This document shows positions 12,886 through 25,035 of a stretch of DNA of 64,000 bases, in pieces (within the stretch, counting starts at the first letter, position 1; each line of letters starts with the position of its first letter). The DNA lies in the NCBI RefSeq assembly GCF_028476545.1, contig NW_026732765.1, positions 62,001-126,000 on the forward strand, given 5' to 3'. The notes under the pieces were generated by a model that worked only from the letters and a program-made list of their open reading frames with translations, searched no databases and was not told the DNA's origin. This DNA comes from Physella acuta (Eukaryota > Mollusca > Gastropoda > Physidae). The position numbers and the translations under genes are program-made.

Positions 12886-13710
12886 TTATTTTTAAATATA
12901 TAGGCGTATGTATGGCGCATTATACGAAACGTCCATGATAGTATAAGAAGCCACTAATCGCCTACGATAGCACATCTTTAACAATTTTTTTTTCCTTTAT
13001 CCGAATATTATTTCAACTCTAGTTATAAGCCCATACCCCACCGATTTAAAGGTCCTTCTATTTAATTTTTCAGGTTTAAAAATAACATTGAAGGAAAGCT
13101 GCAGTTTAGTATTATGTATAAGTAAACCATTTAATTGGAAGTAGGCCTACGTGTGAGAAAGAAATATTAGGCCCACTGTTGTAAATCTGCAACAGTCCTC
13201 ACAAGCCGATGATGAAAACTGTAATACTAAAACGAATATGGCAAGCCAAACTGACAATCTAATTTTAAATTACATGTCTGAGGCAATTTAAAAAAAAAAA
13301 ATAATTTAATGCCATGGTTATTTACATTTAAGAAATCGATCTAATTATCAGTCGGCAGTGCGTTAAGGTCAACACAGTAGTCGATTCTTTTAAGAAACAT
13401 AGTTCTTATTTTCAATATACGAATTTTTTTCTGAGAGAAAATAAACCAATGTATATTTATAACTTTCGCTGGAGGTGTGTTCTATTTAAAGTGTCTTGAC
13501 TTATATAACTTGAACTTTGGCTGGCTGTAAATATGTTGAACTTGAAAAACGGGTAGTGTGCTTCAAGGAGAGAAGCCGGCCCATGAGCGCGGTTAAACAG
13601 GGACTATATTTCAAAAGTCTATATTTACTTCGTCCACCCTAATCCTACGAATATTAACAGCTCTTTAACTAGCAGTAAAGTCCTTCACATTTTGACATCG
13701 CCAGAATAAA
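11726..13710. other. Intergenic, with (AT)n and short GC-rich repeats
   Basis: Near 12,096-12,160 the 19-base unit GGGGTCGGGGCGGGATCAG is present about 2.5 times. A G tract lies near 12,391-12,411. No gene is supportable; the several overlapping frames at 12,196-12,707 are on both strands and have no recognisable motif. Confidence 0.5.
12797..12881. repeat. (AT)n microsatellite
   Basis: An almost pure AT dinucleotide run of about 40 repeats that would form a long self-complementary stretch. Confidence 0.97.
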
Positions 13711-13990
13711 ATAATTATGATTTAAAAAGTTTTTAAAAAACCCACGTTTTCTGATTGAACTAAAAAGTAGAAAATAAATGCTATACATCACAATAATGCA
13801 AGCGATCACTCTACTGTAAGCGATGAAAAACGTGGGACGCCGAAGTAAAAGTTATATTACTATTGATTAGATAATACTATTGACTTTTATTAGGGAGCTT
13901 GTAGAGAGTCAACAGTATTAGAAACTGTAAGAAAATCACGGGTTTTTAAAAACTTTTTAAATCATAATTATTTTCTACTTTTTAGTCTTT
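13711..13990. mobile_element. Foldback or MITE-like inverted repeat
   Basis: Left arm 13,711-13,743 (starts ATAATTATGATTTAAAAAG) is the inverse of right arm 13,940-13,971 (ends TTTTTAAATCATAATTAT), with about 200 bp between. The flanking segments CTAAAAAGTAGAAAATAAA at about 13,762 and TTTTCTACTTTTTAG at about 13,971 are also inverted. The same motifs and AACGTGGG occur in the hairpin at 52,227-52,471, so the two probably belong to one family. Confidence 0.6.
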
Positions 13991-14082
13991 TGTCTGTTTG
14001 TTTACATTAAAATCTTGCTATAGATTTTATCTTTTCGCATTCACTTTTTTTTTTGGGGTAAACGAAGACAACTCGTAAAAAA

Positions 14083-14152
14083 CACGTGCCTTGAACCCGT
14101 GTCGAGTGGGTTAGCAATCGTGTGCCCCACCACTCGACCATATCGTCTCCCC
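14083..14152 (-). mobile_element. tRNA-Ser-like SINE head or tRNA relic
   Basis: Read on the minus strand it gives a box-A-like TGGTCGAGTGGTGGGGC and, about 35 bases on, a box-B-like GGGTTCAAGGC. The GCTAACCCACTCG between resembles the anticodon arm of tRNA-Ser (GCT). No matching 3' acceptor strand follows, so it is a relic or a SINE head rather than a working tRNA. Confidence 0.45.
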
Positions 14153-14159
14153 CATACTG

Positions 14160-15230
14160 GCCACCAGTTGTTCCGGTTGTTTGTACACAAACACCATGTG
14201 AACACTACTCAGTAAGCAAAAAGAGGGAGAGTACCGAACCTTGTTTTCATCAAATTACAATTACTGGATTATGTCTCTTTTCCCCCACGTTTTTTTGTAT
14301 GAAAATATAGCGGTCTAAAATGATCAATAAAATGTTTCCATGGATCAATTTAGTAATTTTAACAATTGAATATTCTATTGTCATCGGAAACAAAGCTTCC
14401 CTGAAAATTTCAGCGCGCTAGCTAACTGGGAAGTGCCCGAAATTTCGATCACAAGATTTGATTGGAAAGACGCGAAAGCAAGTTAAAGAAAACGTGGTAA
14501 AAACAACACAAAGGGGGGAAACAAGGGTGGAGGAGTAGGGGGGGGGTGGTCGCACAAATCCGGTGGTAGGAAGAGGTAATTAGATGAAAATAAAAACAAT
14601 CGCATTGAGGTGAGTTATAGAGTTTTATAAATGAGTTGTTTATGTGTTTTATAGAAAATGTATTTTTAAAAAAATGTTTTTGTTTAAAAATGTTTGTTTT
14701 CCCAAAAATCAAGAACAATGGTTTCCATAGCTACACCCGCGGTATAGAAACAGCCACGTAGATACTAAAATACCACGACTGAAACCTGTAGTGTTGATGT
14801 CGAATTCAGGCTAAACCTTATAAAAACACCTCGCGAGCGACGTTTCGGTGTCGTGGGATCGAGACCAACCCAAACTCTCACACGACGTCACACCTCACCC
14901 ATTAACTCTAAACCTGCGCCCCCTCCCCCCCCCCCCTTTACATACTTCAGGATTAATAACCTCCAAAAATTAACCCAATTTTGAAAACGAAACGGGCGAA
15001 GTTGATCCCGAGCACCCAACAACCCCGCAGGTTCAGAGTTCAACATTTAGGGTGTTGACCTACCTCACTGTCAAGTCAAGTCAAGACTAGTCAACTCAAG
15101 TAACGTCCAGTTCATGTCATTGGGGAATACATCGTCACATGCAGGAGCCCGCCCTCTATCTATACTCTACCTGTTCGCCATTTTCAACTTACCTGTGATG
15201 TGTGCCGTGTCATCCGGTACACCGGTGTTT
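14160..15230. other. Intergenic, no gene seen
   Basis: AT-rich with a C tract at about 14,924. No conserved frame was found. Confidence 0.5.
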
Positions 15231-15680
15231 GCTGGCAGTTTGGTAATTGTTAGTTCTTTTTAGCCGGCAGTTTGGTAGTTGTTAATTACATTAGCCGGCA
15301 GTTTGGTAGTTGTTAGTTACATTAGCCGGCAGTTTGGTAGTTGTTCGTTACATTAGCCGGCAGTTTGGTAGTTGTTCGTTACATTAGCCGGCAGTTTGGT
15401 AGTTGTTAATTACATTAGCCGGCAGTTTGGTAGTTGTTAGTTTTTATTAACCGGCAGTTTGGTAGTTGTTAGTTACATTAGCCGGCAGTTTGGTAGTTGT
15501 TCGTTACATTAGCCGGCAGTTTGGTAGTTGTTCGTTACATTAGCCGGCAGTTTGGTAGGTGTTAGTTACATTAGCCAGCAGTTCGGCAGTTGTTAGTTTT
15601 TATTAACCGGCAGTTTGGTAGTTGTTAGTTCTTTTTAGCCGGCAGTTTGGTAGTTGTTAGTTACATTATCCAGCAGTTTT
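15226..15680. repeat. 31-bp minisatellite, about 14 copies
   Basis: The unit core GCCGGCAGTTTGGTAGTTGT is followed by TAGTTACATTA, TCGTTACATTA or TAGTTTTTATTA variants. The variants alternate in blocks, indicating higher-order amplification. Confidence 0.95.
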
Positions 15681-16457
15681 GTGTAGGTGAGATTTTAAAT
15701 TTGGGGTTTTAAAATGTAACGTGTATGTAGATGGGTTAGAGAGAGGGTAGAATGACGAGGGAGAATAAATGGGCGATAGTTTGGAGTCGATGTTTCAAGG
15801 TCATGGAGGGGGGAAATTCCAGACTGGCTGGAATGTAGGACACGGCACTGCTGACGTCAGAGGTTGGGGCGTGTACAAGCAAACAAAAAAGGGGAGAGGG
15901 GAGGGGGGTTTAGACAGCGTCGAGTGGATTGATTGTAGGTGTGGGTGTCAGAAGCCACCCAGTCTGGATGTGGCGTCACAGCCCTGAGTGGTGTATGGTG
16001 TCTGAACCCAACCCTCTATGTAATGTCACAACCCCCTCTCTGAAGTCACAACCATGTCTGGTGTATCGTGTCAGAACCCAACCCTCTCTCTGATGTCACT
16101 ACCCTGTCATTGATTTAACAACCCTTTCTGTGGTGTTACAACCCATATTTGACATCACAACCATATCTTTGATATCACAACCCTATTGTATAAGGTCAGA
16201 ACCCAACCCTATCTACCGTGTGGAGTTGAAACCCAACCCATCCAGCATACAGTTTTTGAACCCCGACCTTAAATCTACATCATCGGCACGGCTAAACACT
16301 TGACCTCCAGACTCTCGAGGCTAATGCATTCATCAAATGGGCCCCAGGAGTCAGCCAAGACATGCAGGGAAAGAAAACATGGCAAGTAAATACTCTTAGC
16401 AGTGGAGGGTGCTCGACGTATTGAAAGATAGGTGCAGGTGTATAGGTCTCACTTTGC
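15681..16457. other. Intergenic, degenerate CACAACCC repeats
   Basis: From about 15,970 to 16,260 degenerate units contain GTCACAACCC or GTCAGAACCCAACCCT. The open frame at 15,769-15,987 has no recognised motif. Confidence 0.5.
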
Positions 16458-17545
16458 CCTGTAGGTGGTCTCACCTTGTTTGTGGCAGGTGGTCTCACCT
16501 TGTCCTGTGGCAGGTGGTCTCAACTTGTTTATGGCAGGTGGCTTCACCTTGTCCTGTGTGTAGTCTCACCTTGTTTGTGGCAGGTGGTCTCACCTTTTGA
16601 GGTTACAGGTGGTCTCACCTTGTCCTGTGGCAGGTGGTCTCACCTTGTTTATGGCAGGTGGTCTCACCTGTCATGTGGCAGGTCTCACCTTGTTTGTTGC
16701 AGGTGGTCTCACCTTTTGATGTGGCAGGTGGTCTCACCTTGTTTGTGGCAGGTGGTCTCACCTTGTCCTGTGGCAGGTGGTCTCACCATGTTTGTGGCAG
16801 GTGGTCTCACCTTGTCCTGTAACAGGTGGTCTCACTTTGTTTATGGCAGGTGGTCTCACCTTGTCCTGTAACAGGTGGTCTCACTTTGTTTATGGCAGGT
16901 GGTCTCACCTTGTTTATGGCAGGTGGTCTCACCTTGTTTATGGCAGGTGGTCTCACCTTGTTTATGGCAGGTGGTCTCACTATGTTTGTAGCAGGTGGTC
17001 TAACCTTGTTTATGGCAGGTGGTCTCACCTTGTTTATGGCAGGTGGTCTCACCTTGTCCTGTAACAGGTGGTCTCACCTTGTTTATGGCAGGTGGTCTCA
17101 CCTTTTCCTGTAACAGGTGGTCTCACCTTGTCCTGTGGCAGGTGGTTTCACCTTGTTTGTGACAGGTGGTTTCACCTTATCCTTAATGTGGTCTCACCAT
17201 GTTTGTGGCAGGTGGTCTCACCTTGTCCTGTGGCAGGTGGTCTCACCTTGTTTGTGGCAGGTGGTCTCACCATGTTTGTGGCAGGTGGTCTCACCTTGTT
17301 TGTGGCAGGTGGTCTCACCTTGTTTGTGGCAGGTGGTCTCACCTTGTTTGTGGCAGGTGGTCTCACCATGTTTGTGGCAGGTGGTCTCACCTTGTTTGTG
17401 GCAGGTGGTCTCATCTTGTTTGTGGCAGGTGGTCTCACCTTTTGCTGTGGCAGGTGGTCTCACCATGTTTGTGGCAGGTGGTCTCACCTTGTTTGTGGCA
17501 GGTGGTCTCACCTTGTCCTGTGGCAGGTGGTCTCACCTTGTCCTG
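16458..17545. repeat. 24-bp minisatellite, about 45 copies
   Basis: The unit is GGCAGGTGGTCTCACCTTGT plus TTGT, with TCCTG, TTATG and CATG variants. Because 24 is a multiple of three, frames stay open over hundreds of bases on both strands. The translations are pure repeats such as GGLTLFVA, not proteins. Each unit contains a donor-like AAGGTGAGA on the minus strand. Confidence 0.97.
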
Positions 17546-19193
17546 GTTCATTAGGTCGGTAAACTTTATGTTCCTAAAGACATGAGGTCAATAAACTTAC
17601 GACTCAGCGTCGTTGTTTGAGTGACCAAAACATGTTGTTTACCTCTTGTGATTTCTGGGGAAATTGTTCCGGTGGAATTCGGGTGGAATTCGGGTTCAAG
17701 CCACACAGTTGTGGGGTCGATATCAGGAAAAGTTCCGGCATTAAAAATCTCGGACGTCACAGGAGGTGTCGGTAAGGGAGGGGGGGGAGCTCTGATGGCG
17801 CTCCCAGCTGTCTCTCTACGTCACAGAAGAGGGTGAGGTCAACACGAAATACACACACGCACCTATACACAGACAGGCTAAAGTATAATTGGATCGACCT
17901 CATTGCACCTGCACCCAGAATCAACCACAACGTAACAAATTCAATGCCGCCCTACCTCCAACCACTTCATTACCCCCCCCCCCCCCCCAAAAAAAAACGC
18001 GACTCCTGTTGTTTACAGTGGACGTCTGCCAGTGTGAACAGTTCCATACGTACTAAAGTTCATTCAGGGCGTTGTACATGGTATGCTGTACATAATGTGT
18101 ACATCTATTGTACATATGTTGTACATGTGTTGTACATTGTGAATACCTTTGTCGAACAGGATATCCTTACATACATGACATGCTGTTATTGATGTGTTGT
18201 GGGTTAAGTGCTATACAATAAATACGATGTGCTGTACATGACATGTTGAGTATGATGTGATGTTGAACATGATGTCTTCTGCATAATGTATTGAGTATAA
18301 TGTGTTGTATATGAAAAGTTTTGTATACGATGTGTTGAACATGGTGTACTGTACTGTATATGGTGTGTCCATGGTGTCCTTTACACTCTGTGTACATGTT
18401 TCGCTATACATGGTGTTAAAATCAGTGCACATGATGTGCATGGTTGGTACTTAAGTTACTTCACCTGAACTAAACACTGTGTATTTCTGGTGAGCACACA
18501 ATGTGTAATTTTTGTACTCTTGATTAATGTTGTACATATTGTGTACATGAGGTGTAAATGAGGCCTGGTGTGGACTTAGTTTACATAACGTACTGAATAT
18601 AGTACTGAACATAGTGTTGTGTATATTATGCTACACATAATATGCACATGGAAATATGTGAACGATGTTGTTTAGATGCATCAATCTACACAGTACTGAA
18701 CATAGTCATAGTATTGAACATAGTGTTATGTATATTATGATGCACATAATATGTACATGGAAATATGTGAACGATGTTGTGTATATGAATCAATATACAA
18801 AGTACTCCGCACTGTACAGACTTCAAAACTAAAATTCTCATTTCTTCAATAAAACTCAAGTTCCCGTCTCTGTATACGTGAGCTCTACAACATCATTAAA
18901 AATGGAGCAGCTGTCTTTTGTTGGGATTCCATCACACACAAAATCCGTGTATTCAAAATCTGATTCGCTGAACACACACAAAAAGATGAAACAAAACACT
19001 AGAAAATCAGAACGTACAAGTGGTTGAGAAACGCTGCAGTGTTAGCGAAAGCGGTTTCAGACAAGACAACCGGAACTCACGTATGAGGTAGAACTTAATT
19101 TTTTACTGCAGAGCTAAAAACTTATTAACCGATTTTTTTTAAAGGTACTCGTTTGATTCTTCATTCTTTTGTTGCTGTTTTTTTTTTCTTTCT

Positions 19194-19236
<43 letters not shown>

Positions 19237-20169
19237 GTTTTTTTTTGGGTGGAGAGAGAGGTGTGTTCTCATTCTTTAGAATGTTTTTTCTTTCTCGTCA
19301 CATAAATAAGAGAAGCCAGATAAGGAGACAGACGACAAACACTTAAGCTGAAGTTGATGTAAATCTCGTCTTCTTACGTGCAGAGTGGGGAGGGAGTGGG
19401 GTGCAACCGAGTTCGTTGACCACAAGTTCAGACGGGAACAAATGTCAAGCTGACCCTAGACGAAGCCAAGACTCTTTCACATTAACATAATTTAAATGAT
19501 ACTAAAAGTAAGAAGCTGTTTGCACTTGGAGGAGAAAGTCATAGGGGAAAAACACGAACTGTTTTTTCCACTGCTTGTTTATAGGGCGAGAATGACGTCA
19601 ATTCTCCTTAGAGTAGTTTAAATTACTGGAAAAGGGAGGCTCGGCACATCCGTGATGTATCAAGTAACGATAACCCTGGACGGAATAACAGTGCCTGGCG
19701 ATAATCGCTCAGCGTTCTCTTCCCCTTGTTATTGTTTTGAATCGCGTCACTGACACCATTTTTACTTAGCAACCCCCGAAGCTTGCTATCACGTGACTCG
19801 AGGCACGTCATCTACGCTATGAGCAATTAACACAGCAGCTCACAGAGGATTAGCCTTAACAGACGATATATCTCTCTTTGTCGAATCTAGCTCTGAAATA
19901 TTTTTTTTTAATTATTAAAATTGTTAACAATCCATACGTCTGTATCGGTTTAAAAACACTCCGGATATGCTTCCGTTGGAATTTTCTTGATAAAAATATC
20001 CATCCAGACAATGAAACATAACCAGGATATTTCTTTCACATCGCATTTTCTTTTATCTGCAACCTGTTGCAAGACAATATAAATATCTCTGCACTTCTCC
20101 AGACATTCTAACAGAAATGGCCCATTTAACATCTGATCTCGAAAAATGTTAATAATTAGCCTACTAATT
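17546..20169. other. Intergenic, degenerate TGTACAT repeats and (TC)n
   Basis: Degenerate TTGTACAT or ATGTGTTG units fill about 18,060-18,560. An approximately 110-bp direct duplication with ACTGAACATAGTGTT lies at about 18,599-18,710 and 18,712-18,806. A (TC)n run is at 19,195-19,232. No gene is supportable. Confidence 0.55.
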
Positions 20170-20521
20170 GGGGTCGTCCATAAATTACGTCACACTCGTA
20201 GCGGGGAGGGGGAGGGGGAGGTGGTCCGTAATTTTGTGATGGGGTGGGGTGGTTCAGATGGTGTGACGTCACACTTTTGCATTATAAAAAAGCAATGTTA
20301 GAAAACGAATTTTTAGCCGTTATTTCGCGTTTTGGATAACTGTTTTAATAAATTGTTATTGGAATTGATTAAAATACTCTATGTTGACAGAGTTCAGACA
20401 AGATTGTCGAAAAATATCGGGGGGGGGGGGGGGGCTTTTTGTGACAATGTGTGACGGAGGAGAGGGGGTGGGTGGAGGAAAAATCGTCCAAAAAAGCGTG
20501 ACGTCATTTATAGATGACCCC
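20170..20521. mobile_element. MITE with GGGGTCGTCC ends, copy 1 (352 bp)
   Basis: The left end GGGGTCGTCCATAAATTACG and the inverse of the right end (GGGGTCATCTATAAATGACG) agree at most positions over about 24 bases. The interior has G-rich blocks and GTGACGTCACAC. A second copy lies at 46,314-46,686. No transposase is present. The superfamily is not assigned; target duplications are unclear. Confidence 0.8.
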
Positions 20522-21592
20522 TTAGACAGTATAATATTTTCAAAGCATTTTTTCAAACTTGATTTTAGTACTTCTGTCTGTCTTCGTCCGACCACCATGG
20601 TTGGAAAACGAAATAACACCAATTACACGAACCGATTTGTTTCGTGTTTCGATCTTGACTCGTAGGTCAAATCCCACGACAAAGCAAGATTCAAATTAAA
20701 GTTTTAAGATTAATTCTTAATTTCTGAATATTCGTTTTTATTAGGGAACTAACAATGTAGCACTTGAGCATACATTCAGTGGTGGAAATGTTTGGTTTGT
20801 TAAATTATTTTTAATATATTTTTGTACTACGAACTTCATAGTACTCTCTTAAAAAAAAAATTTCTAAACTATCACGCTTTCATTAATGTATTTTAAAAAA
20901 AAAGAAAAAATTGATTTTCTTTAAATATAAATATCGTCATTAACTAAAAAGAAAAGCTGTCTCTGGTATTATATACTAATATTATTAATAAAGAAAAATA
21001 AAAACATTTAAAATTTGGATAAAACCACTCTTAAAATATATTTTTTTAAATCATAAACACAAATTATATTAGTAATAGTTTAAAATATTTTTTTTTAAAT
21101 CGATGTAAGGGATACAACTTAGTATTTACCCGATTTCAGAACTATGCAGCAATTATTCCCCCCGTAAAATAAAACCGATGAAAACCTTTATGCTGGACAA
21201 ATAATTTTTATTAAAGATAAAAAGAAAGATGAAAAATGTTATGAAAATATATATTGACATAACAAAACAATGTTAAAAATATTCCTCGTTATTACATCTA
21301 TACACAGGTAAAAATAGTAGACCTATAGGCCTAAGTATATTCTTCTAGGCCTATATAATTATGAGGATAACTACGAGTCTACGACACGTACTTCAGTGTA
21401 CACAGAGAGTCGTGTTTCTGGAGGTAGATCTTTTCTAATAAATGTGCACCAAATGATTTCGCTTCGTATTGCAGCAGCATTTTTTTTATAATTAGATTTT
21501 ATTATTTTTAAACTTCTGCAAATAAAAAAAGTTTCGTTTCTTTTTGTTGTTTTCTACTTTATCGTAGCACAGCAACATTTTTCTGTTTAAAG

Positions 21593-21622
21593 ATGGCGAC
21601 TTACATTGAATTTTTAATTTAA
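21593..21622 (+). promoter_or_regulatory. Possible short upstream ORF of the centrin-like gene
   Basis: An AAGATGG start context opens a nine-codon frame (MATYIEFLI) that ends 27 bases before the centrin start. If the transcript starts upstream of 21,593 this frame could lower translation of the main ORF. The transcription start is not visible from sequence. Confidence 0.35.
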
Positions 21623-21648
21623 AATAGCTAAGCGTCGGTTTGATTGTC

Positions 21649-24576
21649 ATGCCAGGCAAAAAGAAAGGAAAAAAAGGAGGTGGGGGCAAGAAGAAAAGTA
21701 AAAAAGGAAGTAAAAAATCTACAAAATCAAGCTCAAAATCGACTATTTCAAGAAATGAAGAGGTTAAGACTGACAGCAGACCACCGCTGTTAAGACCAGG
21801 AGAAAAAGTAAACATTAGGCCTAAACATTAAAATTGTTTTTTTTTAAACATAAGTAATAAGTTCACATAAACCTCTTCCATGAATATAATAATGGTTATA
21901 ATTATTATACTATTTTGAAGCTAGTAAGAAAATAGAAATTGTTAAATCCGACACATTTTACGGCCCACAACTTCGTAAACTTTTTTAAAAAACTGTTACC
22001 TTGTATTTAAATGCAATGTACAGTATTATATTTATACTTCTTAAAGTAGCTTCATACTAAAATTATATAATTCGTTCCTTACATGCATAGAAATACAAAG
22101 TGAAGTGTAGTTGTAGTAGTGTACAGTAGGCCTATCTGGTCAATATTTCAATATACTATATGTAGTTATATGTAGGCCTACGATTTCAGATTACATGATT
22201 TCTTGCTTTAACTTATATTCCATTGCAAAGTATAACTAAACAAATTTAAAAGTCTTAGTAGTATTTAGGTATTGAAATAATTAAGGCAAAATTTAAGTTA
22301 CAAAAATGTGGCTTGAGTCCAGCAGTTTAACTACACTCATGGCCAATGAAAATCAGGGATACCAGCACATAGTCAATTAAGTTATGTCAGTTTGCTTTTA
22401 TTATGGCATTTATAGTTTCTTGTATTTATTAAATCTTGATGTTTTTATATTGTAGTTTATTTTTGTATTTAAATTAGTTTCTTTTCAATGTTTGTCACCA
22501 TGAAAAAATAATTATTAGAAGCTAGTAAGGGAAAAAGTATATCATTCAGCTCAAAGATTAAATGGTAAATAATAAAAATGGTAATTAACAATGAAAGAAA
22601 TGTTTTTAAATCAATCCCAGTTGTAAATTTATATTTATCTAGGTTAAATTCCCACACACAAAAATGTGCTAGTTCATTATAAACCAAACAATCACATTTT
22701 TTGCCATAAAAAGGAAGGTATAAAATATAAATGAAATTAATTACAGTTTGACAGGCTATTGTTTTAAACAAGTCATTTAAGCTTTGGGGCAAAGCCATGG
22801 GTTGAACAGTTTGTTTTGAAGAAGCTAAAGCTCTTATCTTGTTTATTTATCTAAACCTTTCAGATTAATTTTTTTTTTTTTAAAACAAATGTTCAAAATT
22901 CTTAATAAAGCTTTGATCTAAAAAGTGAAATGGAAAAGAATAATTTTCAGTGACATGATGTATCATTAAGAAGGCTACTTTAATTTATTAAGATATGATT
23001 TCAAGTGATATATCACCACTAAGATGTAGGTAGACAGAAAAGAGCCCCAATCAGCTTTATATTTTATTTTATTTTTAAATAAAGTCATATTAATAAATAA
23101 TCCTGTTTATTTTAAATACTTAGCTGATTGATTTATTGACGAGTCATCCAGTTGAGGAAAAAGAAGTTCATGGAATCAAAGTTTCAACTAGAGTATTGGA
23201 GCAACTAACACCTCAGGAAATTCGTGACCTTAAAATTGTTTTTGATATTTTTGACACAAATTCCGATGGGTATGGCTGAATTTTTTATTAAAATATTTAG
23301 AAAATGCGCATGTAATACATGTGTGATCAAAAGGTTTTTTCTTTTAATTTGAAGAAGCAAAGCTAATATTCTAACTCAAACGCCTTTTAAAACTCACTTG
23401 TTTTACAGGTATATTGGGCCTTTAGATCTAAGAAAAGCCTTGAGAACATTAGGGTTCAAGGTATCTAAACAGGAAGCCATTCAGATTTCTAGTGATGTCA
23501 AAGTTAAAGGGAAGAAAACGTGAGTACATTATTTTCATTTTAATAACACTTTATTGGTTGTTGTTTTTTTATATATAGATCTATGTTTTCAATAAATTAA
23601 TGCAATGTTACTTATACAGTCTATGTAGTTATATCTTTGGCCATCAATTTTATTTTTTTAATTTATTAACATTATAAAGTAGGTTCTGTACTGTGATACT
23701 TAATCAAGCTTTACGTACTTTGATAATTCCTGAACTGTGAAACTAAATCAAGCTTATCCTTCCTCAGTGAAATAAATTTCAATGAATTTCTGGAAATAGT
23801 TATAGACAGACAAGGAGACACAAGGGATATTTATGATGAAATTCAAAAAGGTTTTGAAATGTTAGATTTCGGTAAGTTATTCAATTATTAATACTAGTTA
23901 ACCTTTTATTATTAATGCTATAATGCTAGCAAACATCTGCTTATATCCACATTAATGTTAGAGGTGAGATGGTATGGTTAAGTAGAAGAGCAAAGTGTTG
24001 CTAACATCTTGAATTCAGCTCGCATGAGACATCGCTGAGTCCACCCAGCTCAAGGGGAGCCTAACTGGAGTGGAGAAAATTAAAAATGACTAGGTATTGT
24101 GAAGACCACATTACCCTGAACATACACTGAAGAACATCATGTATGAAAGGAAAGCCCTTTTACTTTCTTGCTCACAGCTAGTATGATTTATATCAAGAAT
24201 CTTCAAGATCTTAACATTTGGCACCTTTTCTTTTGACAAACACTGCTAACAATATACTAAACTCTGTGAAGGATGTATACTGATTGAGTAAGACACTTAA
24301 TAAGTTTTAAAACCCAATTTTAAGATATCTTTTTTTTTCAAGTCCCAAGAAATTAAATTAAGCTACATAAAATAAAATGTCTAAATTTTGAATTCATTTC
24401 TAGATAATACTGGAACTATTTCAATAGAGAAGTTGAAAAGAGCATGCACTTTGTCTGGGATAAAGTTTACACAGAAAGAACTGGAAGATATGATGGAAGA
24501 AGCAGATGTGAATGGGGACGGCAATGTGGACCAATCAGAGTTCATCCAGATCATGTTGCAAACTAACTTGTTTTAA
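21649..24576 (+). CDS. Centrin-like EF-hand protein, 5 exons, 230 aa
   Basis: Exons 21,649-21,807, 23,124-23,269, 23,409-23,519, 23,768-23,871 and 24,404-24,576 join in frame with GT-AG introns. The start is the first ATG of the basic exon 1 frame; the codon TTG nine bases upstream is not a likely start. Residues 1-53 form a Lys/Ser-rich extension (MPGKKKGKKGGGG, then many KS pairs). The core resembles centrin: LTPQEIRDLKIVFDIFD leads into EF-hand 1 (residues 97-108, DTNSDGYIGPLD). EF-hand 2 is degenerate (no acidic loop, about 128-145). EF-hand 3 (172-183, DFDNTGTISIEK) lacks the acidic position 12. EF-hand 4 (208-219, DVNGDGNVDQSE) is canonical. Centrins act at centrioles, basal bodies and in nuclear complexes, binding calcium and target helices. 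Two weak loops and the long basic extension suggest a divergent paralogue rather than centrin-2 itself. Intron 4 contains a SINE. Confidence 0.93.
23960..24145 (+). mobile_element. SINE copy in centrin intron 4
   Basis: It has the same central domain as the other SINEs (GAGTCCACCCAGCTCAAGG then AGCCTAACTGG) and a diverged head TGGTATGGTTAAGTAGAAGA. It lies between the fourth and fifth coding exons and is old judging by its divergence. Confidence 0.65.
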
Positions 24577-24726
24577 CTTGTTAAAATTTTGTCCATTTTT
24601 AGTGTGCAGTTGGCTTTAATGTTTGTTGAAATTCATGCACTTTTTCATGTAAAACCAATCTAAAAGTTACAGAATAACAATTTATATAAAAACTTTTTTT
24701 AATTAGTTTTTTTTTCATTGTTAAGT

Positions 24727-25035
24727 TAATTTGGATATGTTAAATATAATATATACATATGCTTATTAGTTATCAGAAAAATTTTAGTATGTAAAATCTG
24801 ATAGTGTTAAAAAAGGAAAGAGTACCAGCACTGAAAAGTCACTATAATAGGAGATCAATGCTGGCGCCCAAAATAATTTGGATATGTTAAATATAATATA
24901 TACTTATGCTTATTAGTTATCAGAAAAATTTTAGTAAGTAAAATCTGATAGTATTAAAAAAGGAAAGAGTACCAGCACTGAAAAGTCACCATGTAGGAAG
25001 TCAATTATTTTGGGAGCCAGCATTGACCACCAGTG
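24727..25035. repeat. Two-copy direct repeat with inverted junctions
   Basis: About 120 bp beginning AATTTGGATATGTTAAATAT occurs at about 24,728 and again at about 24,876. After copy 1 comes GATCAATGCTGGCGCCCAAA (from 24,855); after copy 2 comes its inverse, TTTTGGGAGCCAGCATTGAC (from 25,007). The repeat starts 150 bp after the centrin stop codon, probably in the 3' untranslated region. Confidence 0.85.

Noticed and set aside
16476-17585. Several overlapping frames of 80-160 codons on both strands
   Set aside because: The 24-bp unit lacks stops in most frames; all are repeat translations.
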